Below are positions 27,006 to 33,147 of a DNA stretch of 33,147 bases, in pieces (positions within the stretch are counted from its first letter, which is position 1; the number at the start of each line of letters is the position of its first letter). This DNA comes from Hyphomicrobium sp. (GTDB lineage: Bacteria > Pseudomonadota > Alphaproteobacteria > Rhizobiales > Hyphomicrobiaceae): contig JANXVY010000092.1 of assembly GCA_025351425.1 (NCBI GenBank), positions 1-33,147 on the forward strand. The letters are read 5' to 3'. Made by a program: the position numbers and the translations under genes. The notes under the pieces are model-generated. The model saw only the letters and a list, made by a program, of their open reading frames with translations. It did not search any database and was not told the origin of the DNA.

Positions 27006-27386
27006 GCGAAGAACTCCCTTATGGTTACGCTCAATTGGATACGCTGAAGCTCAGTCTTCCACGTCGTCTTCTATTGTAAGTCGGTTGTGAAAAAAAGGCT
27101 GGCCATAGCGGTCCCTACGTCTCATCTGTTTTGTCGCTGCGGCTCTTGGGCAACACTTTCTTAACGCGCGGCATCTCAAAACGCCCTTAGAATGGCAAAT
27201 GAAGTCTGAACCGGACCTGACTTGAGTTCCGACAATTTTTACCAACTTACCGGTTTTTTCGAGCCCTTGCGGCAGAAGTTTAAAATTGTAGCAAACCGGT
27301 TCAGACCACCGCTACCCTCGCTCGACACGATGATTACAGCCGTGGGCCACACGGCCAGCTGCGACCCTTATCGTGAGGCAAAAATC
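27006..27386. other. 381-base divergent intergenic region
   Basis: Separates the triple-domain gene (minus) and the Cys/His-rich gene (plus). It is more AT-rich than the genes, with several T- and A-runs near 27080-27095 and 27235-27290, as expected of promoters for both. In-frame TTG (27222) and ATG (27330) starts exist for the plus gene, but neither has a ribosome site. I see no clear sigma-factor boxes, repeats or RNA structure. Confidence 0.6.
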
Positions 27387-27950
27387 ATGGCAGCGCTACG
27401 TTCACATGAAGCTGCAGTTGCTGCGCCAACGGCCTGGGTGCGCCGCAAACCTGCCGTGAGCATCATCGGGGCCATCGAGCACGGTTTCGTTGCCGCACTT
27501 GTGGAACGGGGTGTGCGGACCGTTATCGCCGGCTGCATGCCGGTGCATGGATCGCCTCCTTCGCGCCATGACGGCCTGCCACGGGTCGAAATCCGGCATT
27601 CGCTGGTCACCGCGATCTGCGATACGGACATCACTTTTATCGAAGCGGGATGCGGTCCCGCCATCTCGCGTGCGGTCGGCCATTCGCTGTGCCTGAAGCC
27701 CGAATATCACGCGGTGCTGGCGCTTGGCGCCATCCCAGACGCCGTCCTGGCGCAACTCGTCGTTGACCTGTCGGTCGCGTCGGGGAAGTCGATGGGGCCA
27801 GACTTCGGCTTTTGTCACGATGCTGGCTGTGGGTTCGGAGACTGCGCCCCACGGCGGGTGCTGGCCTGCGACCGGCGTGCCGCCGAAACGGTGCGAAGCA
27901 TCTACCCTGAAGCCCTGCGGGTTCACTTTGACACTCTGGACCTTCTCTGA
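27387..27950 (+). CDS. Unknown Cys/His-rich protein
   Basis: A 187-residue protein of no recognised family. I choose ATG 27387 because GAGG lies 8 bases upstream; ATG 27330 and TTG 27222 are longer options. Notable are many Cys: VIAGCMPVHG (Cys50), FIEAGCGPAIS (Cys89), and a cluster Cys143, Cys148, Cys153 and Cys161 in FGFCHDAGCGFGDC and LACDRR, with nearby His144. This suggests metal or cluster binding. It has no signal peptide, so it is likely cytoplasmic. Confidence 0.6.
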   Translation: MAALRSHEAAVAAPTAWVRRKPAVSIIGAIEHGFVAALVERGVRTVIAGCMPVHGSPPSRHDGLPRVEIRHSLVTAICDTDITFIEAGCGPAISRAVGHSLCLKPEYHAVLALGAIPDAVLAQLVVDLSVASGKSMGPDFGFCHDAGCGFGDCAPRRVLACDRRAAETVRSIYPEALRVHFDTLDLL

Positions 27951-28054
27951 CCATCGGCTGGCAGAATGGTTTCAGGCTTCGTTAGCTCAAATCAGCTAGC
28001 GTTCGAGCCCAACGGCATGGGCCGTGCCGAGTACATGCGTCAGGATGTTCGCCG

Positions 28055-28891
28055 ATGTTGAGTTTCCAAAATCAGGTCAATGCCGTTGGCGGCCTCGCAC
28101 TGCTGATCGTGGGCGGATATTTCGCTTCAGAATTGACGCGCTCGCGGGAAACGCCGCCCTGCAGCACGCGGTTTCCGGCGGCCACCCAGATGTCATTCCA
28201 GAAGACGAACGGCGCACCCATGACGCCGGCCGAGTTTCAGGCGCGCGTCGGCCTGGGCGAGCACGGCGTGATCGAAAAGACGTCCGTGCGGCGCGGTGAC
28301 GGTTTCAATGCACTGGTGCTTGACGTCAATGTCGGCGGTCCGCCTGCAAGCGACACGGGGTCAGGCTTCTTCTGGACACCGGCCGGTCTATCCAAAACCA
28401 CGTCGGCTTGCCTTGCCTACTCTGTCTATGTCCCTCTCGACTTCGAATTCGGCTCGGGCGGTATGCTGCCAGGCCTCTATGGCGACGCCAGTGCGCCTGC
28501 GTCCGGGGGACAATCTGGATTTGCGGCGCGCGTTACTTGGGGCAACACCGGCATCGTCGGCGTCGATGCCAACGTGTCGGATCTGATGACAGTCGCGCAG
28601 GGCGGGCAGCCGCTGCGTTACATATCGAAGGGTGTCGAGCTTCCCAAGGGCCGTTGGACCAGCATCGAACAGGAAATCATTCTCAACAGCCCAAACGCCA
28701 AGGACGGAACGCTGCGGTTTTGGATCGATGGCCGGCTCGGCCTTGAAGCACGCGATATCGCCTGGCGCGGCAACATGAGTTTGCGGCTCTCGGGCGTGCT
28801 TGCCGATGTTGGCTACGTAGCGACAGAGCGAGCCGTCGAAAAAAAGCCAAGCGTGATTAGTCTTTCGCCGATCCGGCTCTCACAACTCTAG
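28055..28891 (+). CDS. Polysaccharide lyase 14-like protein, anchored or exported
   Basis: A 278-residue protein with one N-terminal hydrophobic segment (about 10-25, AVGGLALLIVGGYFASE), then a jelly-roll domain resembling family 14 polysaccharide lyases (alginate/glucuronan lyases). Support comes from LAYSVYVPLDFEFGSGGMLPGLYGD (120-144), GFAARVTW (155-162), the strand PKGRWTSIEQEIILNSPN (197-214) and GTLRFWIDGRL (218-228). It may cleave uronic-acid polymers or only bind them; catalytic residues were not verified. The start ATG has no strong ribosome site. A terminator lies about 155 bases downstream. Confidence 0.78.
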   Translation: MLSFQNQVNAVGGLALLIVGGYFASELTRSRETPPCSTRFPAATQMSFQKTNGAPMTPAEFQARVGLGEHGVIEKTSVRRGDGFNALVLDVNVGGPPASDTGSGFFWTPAGLSKTTSACLAYSVYVPLDFEFGSGGMLPGLYGDASAPASGGQSGFAARVTWGNTGIVGVDANVSDLMTVAQGGQPLRYISKGVELPKGRWTSIEQEIILNSPNAKDGTLRFWIDGRLGLEARDIAWRGNMSLRLSGVLADVGYVATERAVEKKPSVISLSPIRLSQL

Positions 28892-29045
28892 CGGGTAAGG
28901 ATTTTTGCTATTTTTGTGACACAATTTACCCCGGAACTGACTAAGAGTTTCTTGTTTTTTATTGCAATCGAAAGGGTGTTGGGGGTAATGTACTTGGGCG
29001 TGGCGTCGTCCCCCCGTCCCCTCGCTCAGTGCGCCACGTAGATGG

Positions 29046-29083
29046 CCCGCGGTTGCCCCCCAACCGCGGGTTTCGCTTTTTTC
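29046..29083 (+). terminator. Strong Rho-independent terminator in the gap after the PL14-like gene
   Basis: A perfect ten-base-pair stem CCCGCGGTTG (29046-29055) with CAACCGCGGG (29061-29070), a five-base CCCCC loop, then TTTCGCTTTTTT. It lies 155 bases after the PL14-like stop, so it could end that transcript or a short RNA starting in the AT-rich stretch 28900-28975. No gene of credible length lies between. Confidence 0.9.
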
Positions 29084-29103
29084 ATAACCATGGCTGGGCG
29101 CTG

Positions 29104-29682
29104 TTAGCCGATAAGCCGCGCGCTGCGGGCTGCCAACAGGGCAGAGGTCAGGCTCTCTGCAAAATCGCGGCGCTCATCATCCGACAAAAACCGTGCAAAA
29201 TGAAACTCCTCGCCGTGAGAGGCGAGCTTCAGTTCGTTGCGCCCATCGGCTTGCTCGTGCAAGCGGACACGCACCCAATACGGGTTGAACTCAAACCGCT
29301 CGCGGCTGCCGGAGGGATGCACGCGCGCGAGCGATAGGAGGGCCGGCGTCAATTCGATCGTTTCGCCGGCCCGGCCGGCCCGGTAGTTCGCCTTGAAGGC
29401 CCAGTAGACGAGAGCGACGTCGAGGCCGCAAAAGCCCAGTACCGGCCAGGCGCCGATGGCCATAAAGATGCCGCCGACAATGACGTTGATCACGATGATC
29501 GCAGCCATCAGGATGGTAAAGCCCGAGGCACTCAGCGAACGGTAGGCCACCAGTTCAAACCGGAACTCGCCGGAACGGGGATTGGCCAATGCCGTGCGCG
29601 CGCGGCTCACCCCCAACTCGCGGGATAGGCCGCGGCCGACGACTTCGTAGGCTTGCGCTTCGGCCTCGTTTTCGTCCATCAC
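29104..29682 (-). CDS. DUF2244 membrane protein
   Basis: A 192-residue DUF2244 protein with two adjacent helices (about 56-76, ILMAAIIVINVIVGGIFMAI, and 80-97, PVLGFCGLDVALVYWAF) and then YRAGRAGETIELTPALL. The PH-like cytoplasmic domain ends in DDERRDFAESLTSALLAAR. Members are often beside nth or cytochrome oxidase assembly genes; the role is unknown. It is divergent from nth with only 51 bases between starts, so a shared promoter region is likely. Confidence 0.88.
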   Translation of the reverse strand: MMDENEAEAQAYEVVGRGLSRELGVSRARTALANPRSGEFRFELVAYRSLSASGFTILMAAIIVINVIVGGIFMAIGAWPVLGFCGLDVALVYWAFKANYRAGRAGETIELTPALLSLARVHPSGSRERFEFNPYWVRVRLHEQADGRNELKLASHGEEFHFARFLSDDERRDFAESLTSALLAARSARLIG

Positions 29683-29733
29683 CGTTCATCCTGGCTGCAT
29701 CTTCGCCGCCAACCAACCCAAGCGGCTCATGTC

Positions 29734-30432
29734 ATGGTCCAACCTACGAAAGCGCGCTCCAAGCCGATCAATAAAGCGCGAAAGGTGCCGTTCTCGCAAG
29801 CGGTCGCCGCCGAGATCTTCGCCCGTTTTGCCGCGATCGCGCCTGAGCCCAAGGGTGAACTCGAACACGTCAATGCGTATACGCTCCTGGTCGCCGTCGT
29901 GCTGTCGGCACAAGCAACGGATGCTGGCGTCAACCGGGCGACGCGCGCGCTGTTTGCTGCCGCCGATACGCCGCTGAAGATGATCGTGCTCGGTGAAGAC
30001 CGTGTGCGGGATTTCATCAAGACCATCGGTCTTTACCGCAACAAGGCCAAGAACGTCGTCGCACTCTCAGAACGCCTCGTCGCCGATCATGGGGGCGAGG
30101 TGCCGCACGACAGGGCGGCTCTGGAAGCGTTGCCGGGCGTCGGACGGAAGACCGCCAACGTCGTACTCAACATGGCGTTCGGCGATGCGACGCTTGCCGT
30201 CGATACCCATGTGTTCAGGGTGGCCAACCGGATCGGGTTTTCAGACGGCAAAACGCCCGAAGCGGTCGAGACCGACGTTCTGGCGCTCGTGCCGCCCGAG
30301 CATGGGCTGCATGCGCACCACTGGCTCATTCTGCACGGACGCTATCTATGCAAGGCGCGCAAACCCGAATGCTGGCGCTGTCCGATTGCCGACCTGTGCA
30401 AGTTCGAAGACAAGACGCCGGTGCCGAAGTGA
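29734..30432 (+). CDS. nth: Endonuclease III
   Basis: Bifunctional DNA glycosylase/AP lyase that removes oxidised pyrimidines in base excision repair. The helix-hairpin-helix LPGVGRKTANVV contains catalytic Lys139 (GRKTAN); Asp157 (VDTHVFRV) is the second catalytic residue. The iron-sulfur loop Cys206-x6-Cys213-x2-Cys216-x5-Cys222 (CKARKPECWRCPIADLC) is complete. ATG at 29734 (MVQPTKARSK) gives 232 residues; longer in-frame options overlap the divergent DUF2244 gene. It converges on amtB, 39 bases away. Confidence 0.97.
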   Translation: MVQPTKARSKPINKARKVPFSQAVAAEIFARFAAIAPEPKGELEHVNAYTLLVAVVLSAQATDAGVNRATRALFAAADTPLKMIVLGEDRVRDFIKTIGLYRNKAKNVVALSERLVADHGGEVPHDRAALEALPGVGRKTANVVLNMAFGDATLAVDTHVFRVANRIGFSDGKTPEAVETDVLALVPPEHGLHAHHWLILHGRYLCKARKPECWRCPIADLCKFEDKTPVPK

Positions 30433-30471
30433 AGACCAGAGGACTCACCCCTGGCTGTCATGCCAATTCAG

Positions 30472-31701
30472 TTAGCGCGAGCCCATGCGTAGTTCTTCTT
30501 CCGGGTTCGCACCGATGTGGTGGATCGAGATGTCGGCGCCGCGACGCTCACTGTTGGCATCCAGGCGAAAGCCAAACGCCATGTCCACGATCTTGTAGAC
30601 GACAAAGCCTGAAAGCAGTCCGAACGCGGCGCCGCCCACACTGCCGACCAGCTGGGCTGCGAACGTCACGCCACCCATGCCACCCAACGCCTTGAGGCCG
30701 AAGATCCCGCACGCGATGCCGCCCCACACGCCGCACATGCCATGCAGCGCCCAAACGCCCAGAACGTCGTCGACCTTCCAGCGTTCGGTCGAGAGTTGGA
30801 ACATTTGAACGAACAGCACGCCCGCGACAGCGCCGACGACGAAGCTTCCGAGCGGGTGCATGACGTCCGAGCCCGCGCAGACCGCCACAAGTCCTGCCAG
30901 CGCGCCATTGTGGACAAAGCCCGGATCGTTGCGGCCGGCGACCAACGCAGCCAGGATGCCGCCGGACATCGCGAGCAACGAGTTGGCCGCGACTAGTCCT
31001 GAGACGGCTTTGAGGCTTTGGGCACTCATCACGTTGAAACCAAACCAGCCGACGCAGAGCATCCAAGAGCCCATGGCGAGCCAAGGCAGAGACGACGGAG
31101 GCGTTGGACCCGGACGCGAGCCGTCGTAGCGGCCGATGCGAGGCCCGAGCTGGAGAATTGCCGCCAGCGCTGCCCAACCGCCGAATGCGTGCACAACGAT
31201 CGAGCCGGCAAAGTCCTTGAACTCGGCGCCTAGCACGGGAACGAAAAACGACGTCTGCAGGCCGAAGTTCTTGTTCCAGACTACTCCTTCCATCAGCGGG
31301 TAGAACACACCAACCAAAAGCGCGGTCGCGGCGCACTGGGGCACAAAGCTGGCGCGCTCTGCGATACCGCCCGAGACGATCGCTGGTACGGCCGCCGCGA
31401 ACGTGCAGAGGAAGAAGAACTTGACCAGAGAAAGGCCCTGGCCTTCAAAACCCTTGGCAGCCCCTGATATCGCTTCTGCGCCTTGCAGGAACGATATGCC
31501 GTAGGCGATGGTGTAGCCGACCGTGAAGTAAACCGTCGTCGAAATCGCGAAGTCGACCATAATCTTGACCAGAGCGTTCACCTGGTTCTTGTGCCGCACG
31601 GTCCCGACTTCCAGAAACGCGAAGCCTCCGTGCATGGCAAATACGAGGATTGCCCCCATCAATAGAAAAAAGACGTCAGCGCCTGGCTGTGCCTGATCCA
31701 T
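30472..31701 (-). CDS. amtB: Ammonium transporter (Amt family)
   Basis: An 11-helix ammonium channel/transporter of 409 residues in the inner membrane. Hallmarks are GGFAFLEVGTVRHKN near the start, the twin conducting histidines in IVVHAFGGWAAL and VWALHGMCGVWGG, FNVMSAQSLKAVSG, and SDVMHPLGSFVVGAVAG. The C-terminus (RRGADISIHHIGANPEEELRMGSR) is typical of the regulatory tail that binds GlnK, but no glnK lies next to it (the next upstream gene is unrelated), unlike many glnK-amtB operons. The AT-rich 220-base upstream region should hold its promoter; no convincing sigma-54 site was found. Confidence 0.95.
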   Translation of the reverse strand: MDQAQPGADVFFLLMGAILVFAMHGGFAFLEVGTVRHKNQVNALVKIMVDFAISTTVYFTVGYTIAYGISFLQGAEAISGAAKGFEGQGLSLVKFFFLCTFAAAVPAIVSGGIAERASFVPQCAATALLVGVFYPLMEGVVWNKNFGLQTSFFVPVLGAEFKDFAGSIVVHAFGGWAALAAILQLGPRIGRYDGSRPGPTPPSSLPWLAMGSWMLCVGWFGFNVMSAQSLKAVSGLVAANSLLAMSGGILAALVAGRNDPGFVHNGALAGLVAVCAGSDVMHPLGSFVVGAVAGVLFVQMFQLSTERWKVDDVLGVWALHGMCGVWGGIACGIFGLKALGGMGGVTFAAQLVGSVGGAAFGLLSGFVVYKIVDMAFGFRLDANSERRGADISIHHIGANPEEELRMGSR

Positions 31702-31922
31702 CCCGTCGTCCCCCTCGAGATATGCCTATTTTTTCATCTTTTTTCGCTGAATTTATGCTAATTCAGCGCTAGGGAAGGAGGTGCTGGCAATTTTTGTACC
31801 AACTGATCAGTTTTTGATCTTTTTAAATGCTTTCAGATGCTTGGTTTATGGGCAAGCTGCCGATGACCACGCCAGCGTGCACGTTTTTTAGTCCTATTGG
31901 CGTTTTTTTGCCTATTATATAA

Positions 31923-32810
31923 TCATCGCACGCGGCGGGGGTTGAGATAAAGGTCGTGCTCTTGCGTTTCGAGCTTGGGATCGAGACGTCCAGCTTCGAG
32001 ATCGGCGAACAGGGTGGAGATATGACGCCGGGCGCCGCGATTGAAGATGATGGTCGCACAGAACAGCTTCATGACGGCCAGCAGCCGCTTGTCGTGCGCG
32101 CCGCTCAAAAGGCGACCGCGCCAATGCCCACCGATGGTCAGTAGCGATCCGGTCAGGCTGCCAACCGGCTGGCCCTGCTGATTGTAAAGGGTATAGTTGC
32201 CGGTGACCGAGAAGTAGTTGCGACAGAACCGGTAAAACACGGGACGGCCCTCGTGCATGATGAAGAACGAGAAGTTCTCCGTCTGCCACGGCATCTTGTT
32301 GGCCGACCGCTCAAGATAGATCATGAAGTCGTCGTCATTGGTATTGATCGAATAGCAGGAGACGGGGAAACCACGCGCGCCCACCGTCTGCTGCAGGGAG
32401 CGGCCAATCATCAGATCCATCGTCGCGCGCCAGCCAAGTTCGCCTGTAAACAGCTTAACCACCAGGCGCTTGTCCATGCTGGTCGCGGCCTTCTTCCACA
32501 GCTCCTCGCGGTAGCCGAGCAGGCCCGTCCGGTTGCCGTTTTCGGTCACCTCCGCAATGATATCCATGTCGGTCGTGAATTGGCGGGATTTGGCGCGGTT
32601 GCGGCTATTTTTATAGAAGCCGAACTCGATCGAATTGAAGTCTGTGATCCAGACCGTCACGTCGAAGGTCAGCCATTCCGCAGCCGTCTTTGCGGCCCGC
32701 GTCGACTTGCCTTTCGTGGTCGGAACCGGTGAGGCTGGTGCTATTTCCGCACGGGCTTCTCGGGCGGCATCCGCTGCGGCGGGGTTGGCTGCGGTTGCTG
32801 TGGCGGACAT
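31923..32810 (-). CDS. Hypothetical protein, unrecognised family
   Basis: A 295-residue soluble protein with no signal peptide or membrane helix. The first 45 residues are Ala/Thr/Lys-rich low complexity (ATATAANPAAADAAREARAE). The rest is strand-rich and aromatic: TFDVTVWITDFNSIEFGFYKN, FFIMHEGRPVFYRFCRNYFSV, YTLYNQQGQPVGSLTG, and HWRGRLLSGAHDKRLLAVMKLF. The YTLYNQQGQPVG strand-turn-strand recalls LURP/scramblase-like folds, but this is weak. The gene is 220 bases upstream of amtB on the same strand and may have its own promoter. Confidence 0.7.
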   Translation of the reverse strand: MSATATAANPAAADAAREARAEIAPASPVPTTKGKSTRAAKTAAEWLTFDVTVWITDFNSIEFGFYKNSRNRAKSRQFTTDMDIIAEVTENGNRTGLLGYREELWKKAATSMDKRLVVKLFTGELGWRATMDLMIGRSLQQTVGARGFPVSCYSINTNDDDFMIYLERSANKMPWQTENFSFFIMHEGRPVFYRFCRNYFSVTGNYTLYNQQGQPVGSLTGSLLTIGGHWRGRLLSGAHDKRLLAVMKLFCATIIFNRGARRHISTLFADLEAGRLDPKLETQEHDLYLNPRRVR

Positions 32811-32954
32811 CTGGCCTCTCCTAAGTTCATGCGAATCGCTTTGCTCAAGGTTAGCAGAGCCGCGGCCGGCAGCCTGCGCCCAGCCATAAATCAGCGGTGG
32901 ATACTTCGATTGCGGACTGAAGTAGGCCCGGCCGCGAACGGGCGAACCAACGCC

Positions 32955-32987
32955 AAAAAAAAGCCGCCCCGGCGAGGGGGCGGCTTT
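32955..32987 (-). terminator. Strong Rho-independent terminator of the outer-membrane protein gene
   Basis: An 11-base-pair stem AAAGCCGCCCC (32960-32970) with GGGGCGGCTTT (32977-32987) and a six-base loop. On the minus strand it continues into an eight-T run (32955-32962). It lies 25 bases after the stop of the partial gene at the window edge. The opposite direction also shows CTTTTCG, so it may act both ways. Confidence 0.92.
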
Positions 32988-33012
32988 CTTTTCGTGCGCG
33001 GTGACCGCCGGA

Positions 33013-33147
33013 TCAGAAGTTGATCAGAGCGCCAACCTTGAACAACTGCAGGTCGTCGAAGCTCTGCGTGCCGAGCGTCCCGCAGGTCTTCGTGTTGACA
33101 GCAGCGCAAGTCTGGTCAGCCGAGAAGTTGCGATAGACGAACCAGAC
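33013..33147 (-). CDS. C-terminus of an outer-membrane beta-barrel (porin-like) protein, partial
   Basis: The last 44 residues and TGA stop of a minus-strand gene continuing past the window. The sequence reads VWFVYRNFSADQTCAAVNT, then CGTLGTQSFDDLQLFKVGALINF. The final strand ending in Phe is the outer-membrane insertion signal of beta-barrel proteins, and two Cys (CAAVNTKTC) suggest a loop disulfide. A strong terminator follows. Identity beyond an outer-membrane barrel cannot be stated. Confidence 0.75.
   Translation of the reverse strand, partial: VWFVYRNFSADQTCAAVNTKTCGTLGTQSFDDLQLFKVGALINF

Noticed and set aside
27222-27386. N-terminal extension of the Cys/His-rich protein from TTG 27222
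   Set aside because: No ribosome site at TTG 27222 or ATG 27330, whereas ATG 27387 has GAGG at good spacing.
31780-31800. TGGCAATTTTTGTACC as a possible sigma-54 promoter for amtB
   Set aside because: Orientation is opposite to amtB and the -12 GC is absent.

Overview
The window looks like a chromosomal segment of an alphaproteobacterium in the Hyphomicrobiales (Rhizobiales). The signs are high GC, alphaproteobacterial-type housekeeping proteins (DnaK ending in a [11 protein letters not shown]-type tail, TrmD with MFPGPLG, a DUF2244 gene divergent from nth, RlmN, PrmB), and dispersed intergenic elements beginning CTAGAGC and containing GACGAACCGGTATCCACTTCGTCGG-like arms, which I associate with this order. 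The genus cannot be fixed from the sequence; a Hyphomicrobium-like lineage is a guess. No tRNA, rRNA, CRISPR array, phage or insertion sequence was seen.

Layout. 1-3.1 kb: 3' end of trpS, a universal stress protein, a small membrane protein, and an anchored unknown gene flanked by two direct copies of the intergenic repeat, both carrying a 24-bp minisatellite. 3.1-7.3 kb: dnaK and dnaJ on the minus strand with a terminator-like hairpin between them, divergent from an AlkB-type DNA repair dioxygenase; a heat-shock-like promoter lies in the shared upstream region. 7.3-10.4 kb: a plus-strand run of flavin reductase, pyrF, DUF1330, trmD and a J-domain-like protein with HAD in place of HPD. 10.4-13.5 kb (minus): unknown membrane protein, M50 site-2-type protease, argG. 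13.5-18.3 kb: a secreted Ala/Pro-rich Cys protein, an unknown protein, then rlmN with two small four-helix membrane proteins downstream, separated by a repeat element and a 12-bp tandem repeat; a HigA-type regulator with no visible toxin. 18.4-21.9 kb: isochorismatase-family hydrolase, an HpaB/4-hydroxybutyryl-CoA dehydratase family protein that appears to have lost two of four Fe-S ligands, prmB and a small exported protein.

22-29 kb is the most envelope-oriented part: two tandem GH114/TM1410-type glycosidase-like proteins (one membrane-anchored, one exported), a membrane fatty acid desaturase, an exported protein made of three copies of one domain, an unknown Cys/His-rich protein, and a polysaccharide lyase 14-like protein. 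These may act on surface polysaccharide, but they are not one operon and the link is inference. 29-33 kb returns to core functions: DUF2244, nth, an ammonium transporter, an unknown protein, and the C-terminus of an outer-membrane beta-barrel protein with a strong terminator.

The best leads are the Fe-S-ligand-depleted AbfD-like protein, the HAD J-protein, the GH114 pair, and the composite repeats that supply stop codons to neighbouring genes. I found no clear, fully novel multi-gene system.
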